Below, piece after piece: positions 24,037-36,398 of a stretch of 64,000 bases of DNA (positions are counted from its first letter, which is position 1; each line of letters starts with the position of its first letter). Position numbers and translations under genes: made by a program. The DNA comes from Antedon mediterranea. Lineage: Eukaryota > Echinodermata > Crinoidea > Comatulida > Antedonidae. Below the pieces are notes generated by a model that had not been told where the DNA came from, searched no databases, and worked only from the letters and a program-made list of their open reading frames with translations. The stretch covers positions 1,589,001 through 1,653,000 of the forward strand of contig NC_092680.1 in NCBI RefSeq assembly GCF_964355755.1, in the 5' to 3' direction.

Positions 24037-24405
24037 CATTAAAGATGTATTGTCCCCTGAAAAATAATTCTTAAAACATTTTTTTAATATTCCATTTTAA
24101 CGTAACATAATAGTTATCCACCTTAACCAAAAATTGGATCGAAAAAATGTATTTACCTGAAAAATGTAATTTAAAGCAAAAAATTGTCAAATTGGCTGCC
24201 AGCCTATAGATTTTTGGTTGAATTTAACCATTTATTTTGTCATTTTACAAGTGAAAACATTGTTTTTTCGGTTTTCTTTCTATGGAAGTTATTAACTTTA
24301 TTAAATCTACAAAATAACATATTTAAAGTCTGATTTAATTAATCTTCATTTTTTTGTGGTTTTTTTTGGGAGGTGGGAGGGGGTGGGGTGCAATACATCT
24401 TTAAT
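24037..24405. mobile_element. MITE with TTAA-flanked termini, piggyBac-like
   Basis: The ends read TTAA AGATGTATTG on the left (within ACATTAAAGATGTATTGTC) and CAATACATCT TTAA on the right. TTAA flanks are the known target-site signature of piggyBac-type elements. Length is about 370 bp with no open frame. A decayed copy lies at 1-380. Confidence 0.7.
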
Positions 24406-27400
24406 GGGCGGTGTATGAGACGCTTACGTTTGAATCCCTGCTAAGAAGATTGTGTTAACCTGTTATTCCCACTTAAGCTGACGGTTATCAATTGATACAT
24501 CTGTTCTCTGTCTCATGCATGATATTTATGTTTGATAAGGAATGCCCTGATGCTGGATCTTAATGCAAATATTAGGCATTTCCGAAAACAGTTGGAAAAG
24601 TTACTTTCGATTGTTGACTGATGGAGACTGTTTTCTCTTTGTATATCATACATCTCTGCAAGTACAAATAAGTAACAACAACATAGGTTGAATTCCCGAA
24701 TATACTAAATAGTATTATGTTTAAGTAAGAGTCTTTTGTACATAGGGCCAATAGCGCAAAATAGCATAATGATAAGGTTTTTTTAGTGTTGAATAAAAAT
24801 AGATAACAAAAACATTAGACAAATTTATAAGACAAACGAACGAACATACATGGTTGAAAACCCTTTGGCCGATTTATATAATAATTAGTCATAATTGTAT
24901 TTGCTTTTTTTTTATTTGTTTATTATTGTAGCCACATAATAATTACTAAACATTGGAAAACCACCTGCAGTATTCTAATAATGATAGCTTAAATTGATGC
25001 ACAGATCTATGCGAATAATATAATCTAAATAACTCTAATCTTTGAGATATCAAATTAAAATTAACCTATTATTATTATTATTTTATTTTTGTTATTGTAG
25101 ATTTGTATCCAGGTACGCACTACGGGGTTTGTCATTGTCATTGCTTTACGTAATATAAAAAACGTTCTCATTATGACACAATTCTATGTATTTACATGAG
25201 GTATCATATGCATGAATGTTATACACAGCCCCCGCTACCCTTAATGTGTCATATACCTACTAAACCTTCCGAGCCCGCATCATCATCAATAATAATAATA
25301 ACAATAACAATAAGTATAAATTCGTCAATACTTATGTAACATGAGTCAGAATCGAAAGGAAACGGTTAGTAATAAGTTGGACAGTTTCAAGACACGGGCC
25401 ATGCTATTTAAGTAAGCATTTGTAAGCCGTGCATGGTACAGGGTTCCGCATACAAAACAAATGTATAATCGTCACAGCGATGAAGGGGCTTTTATTACGG
25501 AGAAAACTGTGCACTTTCAAAATGAGTGTTATAGTTCAAATCGAGGCCTTGTGGCTGTGTGAGGGGGTTTTATGCTGTCAGCAATATTTTCTTTGAAATT
25601 GGCATTATTTAATATTCGAAGGTTGAACTTAGTATTGAAATGTAGAATGCAAAATTGTTTTCCCTTAAACTTCTTGAAATTAGAAATTGTTAGAAAATAA
25701 TACATATAATTATAATAGTATGAAACAATCATTTTAGTATTATAATTTATTACTTTGTAATAAATTACTGTACTGACATTTTAAAATTGTCTGATATGTT
25801 TATACATCATCATTAGCTTATTTACCAAATTATTGGTAGAGTATCTATAATGTGTACAGTATCAGGCGAATTATGTAATCAATCAATCAGTCTTTTATTT
25901 CGGAATCTCTGGTCCATAGAAAGTAAAAATACATTTAATACAACTAAATAAAATAAACGAGACTAATTACTAATACTCATCTCAGGATGGCATTCCACCT
26001 GGAGAGCATCTTTAACTTAAGACGTTGCCTGTAATCGTTGAGACTAAAACATTTTCACCTTTTTTTTAGGGTTATATCGATTTTCTTAAAAATAATAATA
26101 CAGTCTCAATTACTTTTACAAGAAAAACGCCAGACACATAGTTTATATCAAAACAATTAAAGGAATTATCCGGAGCCTTCAAAAGGGCAATTTCGAGAAC
26201 CTTAATAACTTTTGCCAAATATTATTATTTTATCGCAAAAGTTGGCAAAGTACATTGATTAATGAAATTATATCGTTATCGTAAAAATTATATCGACATA
26301 AACATTAATTAATTTAACTAAACAATTTAAAGGTATAAATTTGAAAAAAAATAAGAAGGTTGAACGATGTATTCATTGTTTAAGGTAGGGTTATAAAAAG
26401 GAATTTTTAGCGGAAAATTAAAGAAGAAAAAATGTTCGGGAGAAAATGTTAAGCAAGCTTTCTTTAATACATTAAAACATCAAAGCGCACAGAATAACTC
26501 AAATCGCATTGGGAAACGTTTTAAACCATTTTGAGCATTTCCATAAAACTTTTTCACAAACGATGGCTAAGGAGTTAGGAGTTATTTTTCTTTTTTAAAA
26601 GCTGTTCCTCTTAATTTCATTCATTTCACCGGACAGGTATTTGATTAGTAGCTGTTCCCTGTTGAGACGGGATATTTTATTTTGAATGAGAAAGCATATT
26701 CAATAGTTATATAAGATTTCACTATCGACCAATTTAATTAACTTCTATTAGAAATGATATATTTATTTATATTAAAACAAAGACGACCAGATTATAATTT
26801 TTTCAAAAACAACCTCAGTTAAATTATATGTCCGATTTATAGAGTGCTTATCTAAAATTGTATATTAGTTTTCTAAGCGTCAATTTCGTATTTTATATGT
26901 TTGTGTCTGTGCTCTCAAAATATTCTATTACATGTTAAATTAACAAAAATAAATAGGATATTTTAAATAATATTATAGGCCCTAATAATATTAATAATAA
27001 AAATACTAAAAAATAAATGTATTGTTTTTATTTATACCAGAACAATAATTCTCAGCTAAAAAATCTATGATGATAACATTATAGCTAACATTTTAGAGGA
27101 AAAGATGAAGATTGTGAAATATAAAAATAAGTTTATACATAATAGATAATTGGATGTTTACATAAAAGTTGCAAGATTACAAAAACAATGATGCGTAAAA
27201 TTATGCACCGTTGATTGACGTCAAAAATTAAGTCGGCTCAGCGGGATTAGTCAGATTTCTAGGTGTAGGAGATACAACCTGTTGCAGCAAGACATGACCC
27301 AACGCTTTCCTTTGCTGCTTATGACAGACCTTGTTAATAACGATGAGAAATCATTGACGAAACATTTTCACGTTGTCGTTTGGTTCTGGCGAATATTTTG

Positions 27401-27525
27401 CTTCAAAAGCGCAAGGCTTGACCTCCAAGCACCATAACAACTCATTTTCCGACTGAGTGCAAGTAATACACGTTTTCTCTGATTTTCATTCACAAGTTTT
27501 GTTAGCAAATTATCTACTATTTAAC

Positions 27526-30500
27526 ATGAAGATCGCAATCAACTTTCTGCTTCTGGCACTATGCGGTATGTATCATTGTCAAGTTAGTTGCATGCTATGC
27601 TAGCCTGAACGAAGTACACTTGTACTTTACCATATGCAAACACATGTTTTGCAAGTGTCACGCACGTGTTTAGGCCTACTAGTGATAAATAATTAAAAAA
27701 ATATATTTAAATTGTATGGTTTTAGATTTAACTTAGGACTCGTTGAAAACGCCAACTAATAGCCATGCATCTAATTAGTCACGTGTTAACATAACACATT
27801 TTCAACAATGGCATGGTATAGACTTATTGCATATTATGAGATATGTTTGTTAAATTAATAATTTCTTTAATTTATTTTTTGATTAGTTTAAATTAATTGA
27901 TAATCATGTCTTAATTTTGACGTCTAGATTGATAGGGAGTTTGTTGTAATATTGGATTGATTTGAATTTATTTTTTTAAATGAGAGTACATGCAGTAGGC
28001 CTATGTAGGCCTATATATTATGCTGTAAAAATATCATCTGTACAATTTATTTTAAAGAATGATTTTGCAAGAATCAATTATAGTTTACAAGTCCATGACA
28101 ATGTGTCAACATTGTAGATTTTTCTATTTTTTAAATTCTGCCATTCAACCTCAATATCGTGTAGTACTATTTATGGAATGGCAAATCGCCAGCACTTGCT
28201 ACCGGTACTAACAGCTGTTTTATCCGAGTATCCTACCTACTATATATAGTACTTGTTAGCTCTAATAATTATATACCTTTATCGACATTTATAGAAACAC
28301 ATTAGCACATTTGTATTTATGTTTTAATCGTTTGCTTTAGAATTCCATTTTTATCAATATCAAGTTAACAAATTATATTAAAACAAACTTAGTTGAAATG
28401 TGAAAATGAGAACTGGTAGAAGTTATATAAATTTTTTATTTTACATTAAATAAATTGTTTCAAAAGGATTAAAGATAAACAAAAAACGAATTAAAATGTC
28501 GAATTTTGATAGTGTTGTATGAGATTTAACGTTTTGTTACATAAAATAAATCATAAGCAATACATTGATACGGTTAACACATCAAATAGAAACGAATGTT
28601 AAAATTAACTACATTCCTTTTCCAGTCATGTTATATGAAATTAATACATTATTATTTAGTAGTGAAAATTTTAATTTGGTTCACTATATTATATTTGTTA
28701 GGATTTATTCTGCTGATCCAACCATGGAGGTAATTATTTTTACTTCCATGATCTAATAAACAATATTTTAATAGTTTAAGCATGAAGGTAAAAATAATGG
28801 TTTAAGTATTTATTGACAAAAAAGAGAATCCCCACTCCTCTACCCCCTTCAGCATATTATAAAATATGAGCATGTTGTAACTGCGATAACTTTTACAGCA
28901 TACAGTACAAAATATATAACATTGGTATACTGGGCAAGCTACAACTGTAGGAGTATTAACTTAAAATTACCCGCTGTTTCAGTAATATATAAATAGCAAT
29001 CGAAAAGCAAAAATAAGTTTAAATGTAAAAGTTACTGCTTGTGTGTTTTTTCTTTCTTGTTGCTGAATCACCCTCGGATTACGAGGTATTAGACGATAGG
29101 GGTAGCCTAGTCAGTGTAGTTATCAATATCAGGTCGCATAATAACAATGAGTCATAATTAATATCTATAATTTATTATCAATTACACACTAATATTATGC
29201 CTCATGGGTGTATTTGGTCGATAATTGAATAGTAAAATTTCAATTTATAAGATATAGAGTGATTTTAGTAGCATATCCTAGAAATAAATAGCCTACAGGA
29301 CTGTGGACGATGGAATAAAAACAATAAGAAATCACAATGTATTTACACTTGTAAATACGTAAGCATTCTTGCTTTTTTGTTAAACATTTAGGAATAGTAT
29401 TGTATTTAGTTTATAGGTAAACGTACAATGTGATGGGTATACTGCTTCCCTACGCGTAAATATTAACAAAGGTTTAATATGTTTGGTGATTTTGGATTTT
29501 TACGATTTTTGTTATTGTTTTTTATTATTTTTATATCTTTAAATGTTAACTCTCTCACAAATTGTATGTAACAATAAAAGTGAGATACGCCCAAATATGG
29601 TAGTGATATGATATATATATGGGTACATCATATTTTTTTGTTACATAAAGTTTGATAGTGTAGACATAGTTTATCTTTCTTGCATTTAGCCAACAGGGTT
29701 ATTTTTATTCTGGAATGTCCTGATGTCAGTCAGTACAAGTCTATAATATATCCTCCAGTGGATTATTTATTTGTTCCATAATCTGGAATCAAGTTCCTAC
29801 AGGTCACTATGTTTTAATTTTAGCTCCTACTCCATCGAAAGTGCCTACGTCATATTCAACAACACTAATTGTCAGGGGTGTTTGGAGGTCATTCAAAAAT
29901 CATTTTTTTAAGTTTATGCCTTTTTGTTGTGTAATAAATTATATATTTGTCATGGGGAATCTCATTACTGTTTGGTGTGCGAGAGCTTATATCTCATGCA
30001 ATAGAAAAATATGCAAGATGATGAGGCTGTGTTTGCTCACTAACTTATTTTCTTTCTCGTTACTGCAATTTACACGGCAGGAAAACACCTTATTTATATC
30101 ATTAAACGACAATAAAAACACCAGATACCATACACTATAATATGGTCACTATAATTATATATTGAAAATATATCAAGTTAAATACTCACAGTATCGGCGA
30201 CAATTCACATCTTAAAAAACAAAACGATATATAAGGACTTACTAAAATTCTTCTGCCGAAACAACGCTCTTACGCAGCCTATTCAATATAAACCTTCACT
30301 TGATATGTAAATTAAATACGCGCGACCAATAGCAATGGAATGCAACATAACACGCCACCAATCATGCCTTTATAACAGAAACTTCTAAAAACTTTCCGGT
30401 CCATCACATATTGCAAAATGGTCGTCATAATCTCAATTAGAATATAATTTTCAAATTATTGGCTAATACAATATAAAAAATAATTTTGATCTAATAATAA

Positions 30501-31037
30501 ATGATGAATTAAGTTGTTATGTTTTTTCTTTCAGTATTTTCCGTACGGGTTTCAACTCAACCAACACCAACTGTTGTCCCTGATGTATCTGAATTTGAAT
30601 CTGAGAGTGAGCTTTCTGAAGCTGGCGAGAACGCCGCAGAAGCTGCAGAAGAAGGCAATTTACCAATAGGTGCAACATCCCAACCAGATCCCGATTCAGA
30701 CAGCAGCTCAAGCGAGGAAGAAGAGGTAGACGTAACAGACCCAAATGCAGTAGATGGTACAGATGCTCCTGACGCAGAGGATACCACTCCAGCACCCTTT
30801 GGAGGACTAGCTGGCGCAGGAGGAGGAGCCGCTGGAAATAACTTCAATGTCAACGGCAATGCGGTAGAGGCTGATGCAGGCGATTCTTCTGGAGCTGTTC
30901 TCGGAATGAAGGCTAGTGATCAAGCTGTAAGAGCTGGTGGATTCAGTGCCACGGCAGTTGGTGTAGCTACAACTCTTGGAATCGTCGGTGCTCTGGCGGC
31001 AGCTGCAGGAATTATTCTGTACATAAGAAAGAAGTAA
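27526..31037 (+). CDS. Gene C: acidic type I single-pass membrane protein, 180 aa, P16-like in architecture (2 exons)
   Basis: Exons are 27526-27565 and 30535-31037, with a 3 kb phase-1 intron (G|GTATGT; acceptor TTTCTTTCAG). Exon 1 encodes MKIAINFLLLALC and exon 2 continues VFSVRVSTQ, so cleavage before Gln at about residue 22-23 is likely. The mature ectodomain is very acidic (FESESELSEAGE; SDSSSSEEEEVDVTD), with Ala/Gly-rich linkers (GGLAGAGGGAAG) and no Cys. A long Ala/Gly/Ile helix at about 154-177 is the membrane segment, leaving only RKK as cytoplasmic tail. At 180 aa this is close to the ~170 aa of sea urchin P16, which has the same order: signal, acidic Ser/Gly-rich ectodomain, one helix, tiny tail. 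A polyadenylation signal AATAAA at 31418 is followed by a GT-rich stretch. Confidence 0.82.
27566..30534 (+). other. Intron 1 of gene C
   Basis: AT-rich; contains a partial MITE (29581-29672) and several short chance frames (28565-28756, 29841-30140) with no signal or domain features. Confidence 0.6.
29581..29672. mobile_element. Truncated MITE, 'AAGCTCTGTCTACACTATCAAA' family, copy 2
   Basis: Holds CCCAAATATGGTAGTGATATG and the right end ACATAAAGTTTGATAGTGTAGACATAGTTT. The left arm is missing. Confidence 0.7.
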
Positions 31038-31417
31038 TTAATGTATTCACATAAAGACAATTCCCTACGTTCCATCTAAAATCTAAATATCTTTTAAACA
31101 TATTATATATAGCCTACGTTGTATATATTACTTACGTTCTATATTGATTATTTGACTTGATGTAATGATTAAAATACAGTACGTAATTACAGATAGTTGG
31201 CTGCAATATATTGTAAATATTAGCAAATCTTTATTGGTATTATTAGAGCGTATTTGTGACGTCATGATTTATAAAAATGAAGATGTCAGATTCAAGTATA
31301 TGCTGCACCTACGATACACCTAGCAATGACGACATTGAATGTATTATGTTCTCTTTCGTAAACAGAATTTATAGATATTGTATGAATGAATACTATTGTG
31401 TTAAGTACGTGTTTGTC

Positions 31418-31423
31418 AATAAA
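31418..31423 (+). terminator. Polyadenylation signal of gene C
   Basis: AATAAA followed within 15-30 bases by TTTTGTGATTGTTTTGTTGG, a typical GT-rich downstream element. Gives a 3' UTR of about 0.4 kb. Confidence 0.65.
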
Positions 31424-33033
31424 TAATATATTTTGTGATTGTTTTGTTGGAATTACTTCAATTGTTTAAAGAAATGCATATTATGATTTATAATGATTTT
31501 AATAATAATCTGCATGGTTACCAGTCCCAGGGACCTAGGTTCAAATTATGACTCTGTCACATTACCAGGAAAAAATATAACCACCACGTGACTCGTCCAC
31601 ATTGGCACGCTGTTTGACGTATGAAAACAAAAACAATATGACCATGTCCAAACCAATCATTTAAATAACTTAAACTGACTTTTTCAATCTACTTTCTTAT
31701 ACAGTACTTTCAAAACAATTACAATTATTAGATATGTTATATATATTTAGAAACAAAAAACAAAAATGAAACAAAAATGAAACAAAAATGAAACTTAAAA
31801 ACGCAAATTATTATTTAACGTAAACGTAACAAAAATGTTTTTTAATGAGAATGGAATGTCTGCCATATGATATGTTGTGATGTGACAAGCTTTTAATATC
31901 GGAATAGGATTCCTAGTTTGTTACAATAATGGTATGCCAAGCATTGGTAGATATACTGTATGTACAGATGGTCAATTCTAGTAATTAGATTGCCCAAACG
32001 GGTTGCAATGGGAGTGGTCAATGTACCCAAGCACAGACAGGTAGGCCTATATAGTTACTGGCGCAGATAGCTACCCCAGGCTTCAATCTCACGAAATCTA
32101 ACATATTATGAATGATTTTCAGTGTACGTCAGGTTTTATATGGCAACTTAGCAGGCGGCGATGAGAGGTAATCGATTGAAAGGTATGTGAAGCTAGCGAA
32201 ACATGGCCGTTGACTCAGGACGATTCGGTATGATTAGCTGTTTACACATACTATAGGGACATATCGTTTATACATGTTTAAATGTGCCTCTGAGAGTATC
32301 TACTATAATATTTTAACGTGGATTGTTGTTAAGTTGATGTATGGAACTATGTGGACATAATGGTGTTGTAGGAACAGTATTCTTATGTCAATGTACCGAT
32401 GCTCCATGTTTGGACGCCCCTAGTTCATTTATACTACTTATTGCCAAGCTATCAAATACATAATAAAGCTAATTCAACTCACAAAATAAAAAATTTCGCT
32501 TGTTTTCTGAAGTTTCAGCAGATTAAAAATACTGATGAAAACATGTAGGTATTTAACACGAATATCAACACATTATAATGTTCACGTACGTCTCGCAGTT
32601 GTTTGTATTCATACCAAAACATTGCCAATAATATCCCAATGGCAGTTGGCCAATAAAGAAAGAATAAATATAAATAAAGAATTATCGTCAATATTTCCCG
32701 CTCCGATGCGTCATAATAGAATCTTGGCAGCCATTTGTAATTATTAGGTTTAGTCACTAACAAACTTATAACCACAAATAAGTGATAGAATTAGAAAAAG
32801 ACCGGATAACGATTTATAAAGGTGAACAGTTTACTTGATGAATAAAGTGAAGATAACGAAAAGGACGCAACACACGTACGGATAAAACAAGTAATTTAGC
32901 AATGGATCATTCGAACTTCGATCATTCGAACTTCGATCTTTCGATTGTAAAACTAATTACGCCATTGAATCAACGCAAGTGAGTTGACAAATCACAGGCC
33001 CCGTCACATTCAATTGGTTAAATTACTTTCGTA

Positions 33034-33266
33034 CAGCGTGGTTCCCACTAGCGACGCAACGCAAGGACGTAACGCAACGCAAGTGAATTGACCAATCACA
33101 AGCGATGGCTAACTGTCTATAACTTCGCTTGTCATTGGTTAAAACGCTTGCGTTGCGTTTACGTCCTTGCGTGTACGTTCTAGTGGAAACCAAGCTTAAA
33201 CCCGTGCGCGTCAACCGTACGTCTTTGCGTTACGTATGGGTTTCGTTTAAGTGGGAACTAAGCTTA
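33034..33266. mobile_element. MITE, 'AAGCTTGGTTCCCACTAG' family, copy 3
   Basis: Left arm GCGTGGTTCCCACTAGCGACGC; the matching right arm ends at 33198 (CTAGTGGAAACCAAGCTTA). A second, shorter right-arm-like block ends at 33266 (GTGGGAACTAAGCTTA), so this may be a nested or partly duplicated copy. Confidence 0.7.
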
Positions 33267-34018
33267 TGCTATAATTCGCAGATTTAAAAACCATAACATA
33301 AATGTTCTTATAATTTGTTTGTGTTAATTTAACTTTATGCAATAGTTGAAAGATCGTTAAGCTACTTATACAATGAGCACGGGGTTTCTGTGTGAGCCGT
33401 GGAAATTTGGGCTACGTTTTTTTTTTTCGAACACGATCAAAAGTTAAAAATTGATGATGCGCTAAGCATTGGTCTGTCATAATAACACAGGTGAAATTAT
33501 ATATTATTATAATACCTATATCATCAACCTACACACGCAACTACGACGTCAGCTAAAAGTTTCTGCGTGTCCGAAACCTCGATTTTGTGAGTCAACCATC
33601 ATCCCACAAGTTCTTAATAAACTTAAAATGTTTACTAAAACGCCCGCTATATATACACATCGAAAATACGCTTTTGTATTTTTGTAAACTCACAATTATC
33701 CGCAAAAAAAACCACTCATTTATAATTAACCCCGGGAGGATGTTGAATAGACCTAATACTTCTTCGCGAGGTCACCGGGATGAGGCCTAATATCTCAACT
33801 TTTATTTTCAGATTAAATTTATTGTAATTATGGAATGAACTAATATCGGCTCAATATGGATAACAAACTATAGTACATTAACAAAAAATAATGTCTGGAT
33901 ACCAACCATTTATACTGTAGTCCTAATGGCGTTGATAATAATACTATTATTAATTGTTAATATATTTAGATCAGAAAGAAAATAATCCAACAATGATATA
34001 TCTGGTAATATACTGTAT

Positions 34019-34174
34019 AAAGCTCTGTCTACATTATCAAACTAGTTTGACAACAAATAGTGTGAAGTTCTCTATGGTAGTGCTATGCCCAAATATGGTA
34101 GTAATATGACATCATCATGTCCATATATGGGCACATCACATTTGTTGTCACTTTTAATAATGTACTGTAGACAA
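34019..34174. mobile_element. MITE, 'AAGCTCTGTCTACACTATCAAA' family, copy 3
   Basis: Left end TAAAGCTCTGTCTACATTATC; interior ATGTCCATATATGGGCACATC; right end partly decayed (AATGTACTGTAGACAAGG). Confidence 0.75.
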
Positions 34175-34498
34175 GGATTAATAACAAATGGTAAAACTGA
34201 GAAAGTGAAAAGTACCAAGTAGTCAAGTCGTTTGCTTGCTGGTATTATGAATACATTGTTGTAATTATTATCTTCCGTTGTTGTATTAGTAATAGTATCG
34301 AGATGGGGGAGACGGGGGGGGGGGGTGTTTTTCGCTGTAAAATGTAGAAACAGTTGTAAATTACCGAAAGAGGTACCAGATGCGTAGGCATTATTAGGAT
34401 GGGATCTAGAATCAAGCAAAGATTGAAACTTGGAAAAAGAGCATGGATAACTACCCAATAAGATATAAGAACATCAGTGTATGACGCACTTACTATTT

Positions 34499-34528
34499 CC
34501 TCTGCGTGAAATTAAATTTACGCAGAGG
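34499..34528. promoter_or_regulatory. 30-bp palindrome upstream of gene D
   Basis: CCTCTGCGT and ACGCAGAGG form a perfect 9-bp inverted repeat around an AT core that is itself nearly symmetric (AAATT/ATTT). It sits about 95 bp upstream of the gene D start codon, in or near the 5' UTR or core promoter. It could be a dimeric transcription factor site or an RNA hairpin. Confidence 0.4.
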
Positions 34529-34622
34529 TTTCAGGCTTTTTTTAGCGAGTCAGTAGACACAGTTTTGTTTTGTAAATCGGCAACAAAACCTCTCTAATAA
34601 TATTCATCAATCAATCAGTAAG

Positions 34623-36324
34623 ATGAAGTGGTTTCTGTATTTGGCGATTCTTGGACTAGTTTGTAAGTATAATAACTTGTTTTCTCATTTTATTTAAAGT
34701 GCAGTTTTGCGAAATTATCAATCAATTTGTATATTTTCTTTAAAATACGTATAGGCCTATTGGAAGAAAGTGTCATTTTTTTTAATGTACGGAAATTGAG
34801 AAAAAGTTCAATTTTGTTGACAATTTAAGTCCATTTCAGAACAATATAGATTAGTTATCAGTTATATTACAGACTCGTTTAGTGTTTGTAAATCTTACAA
34901 AATTGAAAACGTCATAAGAAATGGAAAAAGTGAATTTGAATTATAACGACTATACGGGATGCATGTTCATTAATAATATACTGTTTGTTATATTTCTTTG
35001 ATTATGTTTAAACAGTTATACAGTACCGTATGCTAATGAAACATTATTATTATAATATAGTTTGAAATGCAAATTTAGTTAAAACTTATAATTGTTACAT
35101 TGAATCAAAATGACCCAAATAATTACATGACTCAACAATACATGTAATTGTTTAATCAATAAGGTATTGAATGATTATATTAAGGATGTGTGTAAGACGC
35201 TTTAAATGTATGTGCTTATGTCAAAGGTCAAATACAAGATAACCAATAACAAACAATCTAACAAACGTGTAACAGTTAGTTATTTTATTTTTGTTTAAAA
35301 TAATATTTTGCTTATCATAATTTTTTACTAAAGATTATATTTTACCATAGTATCTATATATACTACTATATTTTTGGCCTGTGTACATTGATTTATTAAC
35401 CAGGTCTTGAGTGTAAAGTTTACTAAAGTATACTTTATTCAGGAAGATTAATGTTTACTTTGTTGATGTATTTTAATAGTTTAGAACATTAAATAAGAAT
35501 TATTTTTGTTTTCAGTAACGAGAATCGAAGGACAGTCTGAATTTGGTAATGAAGTAGATTATGAATCTGATCCTAATTCACCAGAAGAACAGGAAACACC
35601 AGAAGTAGAGTCGTCCGAACCCACCGAGCCTCCTGAGATGCAGGAGGCTGAATCTTCAGAGCCTTCAGAGCCTCCTGAGATGCAAGATGTTGAGTCTTCA
35701 GACCCCGCAGAGATAGTACCGCAAGATATACAACCATCTGAGAGTGATGGAACTTTTGAATCATCTGTGCCAGCTGGACAGGCAGTACAAAGTAGCTCAC
35801 AACTCGTCTTGGGTGGTGGTGGTGACGAAGAAAGTAATTCAGAAGAAGCGGGGGGACAAGGTGCAGCGATGAACAATGCCGAATTAGCTGGAGGTGATTC
35901 GTCACAAGAAGATGTTGGAGGAGGTGGTGTTGATGGAGGCGCCGGGCTTGGTGGCGTTCCCGTAGATTCAGAAGAAGTGACTAATGCAATAGGCAATGAA
36001 ATAGGCACCGAACCAATACCTACACAGCTCATTCAGAGTACAGTGGGATATATAGTTTCAACAGGAAGTCCTATCAGAGAGGCTACTTCAAACATAATTA
36101 ATCCTAACCGCGGAGACGCTTTCTTTGCTGATTTTGGACCACAGGAGGGTGCCAAGGACAGACAAGGAAGTGAGCCAGGAGACACTGAATCTGCAGCTTC
36201 TCCTCAAAAGATTGGACTGATTGTCGGAGCTACCACTGCTGGTACAGTAGCAGTTGCCGCAGGGTTAGCAATTGCTTATGTGAAATTGAAGGGAGCGGGT
36301 TCAGCTGCTGCCGGAGGCGTCTAA
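34623..36324 (+). CDS. Gene D: acidic Ser/Glu/Pro-rich type I membrane protein, 282 aa (2 exons)
   Basis: Exons are 34623-34662 and 35516-36324, with a 0.85 kb phase-1 intron (T|GTAAGT; acceptor TTTTCAG). Exon 1 encodes MKWFLYLAILGLV; exon 2 continues LTRIEGQ, so cleavage before Gln at about residue 20 is likely. The ectodomain opens with an acidic region holding an internal repeat: ESSEPTEPPEMQEA and ESSEPSEPPEMQDV, then ESSDPAE. After this come Gly/Glu-rich stretches (LGGGGDEESNSEEAGG) and a less biased middle part. A membrane helix lies at about 246-268 (GLIVGATTAGTVAVAAGLAIAYV), followed by a short Lys/Gly/Ala tail. S-x-E motifs are frequent. It is the largest of the acidic trio B, C, D and lies head-to-tail after C. 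Polyadenylation signals at 36388 and 36393. Confidence 0.85.
34663..35515 (+). other. Intron 1 of gene D
   Basis: AT-rich, no open frame or repeat recognised beyond one TAGGCCTA motif. Confidence 0.6.
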
Positions 36325-36387
36325 AACTATTGATTTTGTTTATTGACGTTCACTTGAAAATTATGAATTCATTTATTATTAGTTTAT

Positions 36388-36398
36388 AATAAAATAAA
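36388..36398 (+). terminator. Polyadenylation signals of gene D
   Basis: Two overlapping AATAAA hexamers about 65 bp after the stop codon, giving a very short 3' UTR if used. Confidence 0.5.

Larger units (their letters stand above)
19917..27525. other. Long intergenic region between genes B and C
   Basis: No supported gene in about 7.6 kb. Holds the gene B 3' UTR, two inverted-repeat elements (20424-20697, 24037-24405), the right flank repeat (21136-21264), a two-copy repeat (21721-21809), a tRNA-like patch (GTTTGAATCCC near 24428), and a short dispersed-repeat tail (about 25880-25970, TCAATCAGTCTTTTATTTCGG). The last ~280 bp, less AT-rich, is the presumed promoter of gene C. Confidence 0.4.
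31038..34622. other. Intergenic region between genes C and D
   Basis: No supported gene. Contains the gene C 3' UTR, a short (AAACAAAAATG)n tandem (31756-31795), a 15-bp tandem of CATTCGAACTTCGAT (32908-32943), two MITE copies (33034-33266, 34019-34174), a G12 run near 34314, and a 30-bp palindrome just upstream of gene D (34499-34528). Confidence 0.4.

Noticed and set aside
29841-30140. 99-codon plus-strand frame with hydrophobic stretch in gene C intron
   Set aside because: The frame has a non-ATG opening, no signal-like start and no partner exon. A chance frame is more likely.
30517-30859. Minus-strand frames opposite gene C
   Set aside because: Shadows of the Ser/Glu-rich coding sequence of gene C.
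34072-34458. 128-codon minus-strand frame
   Set aside because: Partly inside a MITE and across the G12 run; repeat-derived.
35559-36032. Minus-strand frames (157 and 110 codons) opposite gene D
   Set aside because: Shadows caused by biased codon composition of gene D. No signal, helix or splice support.
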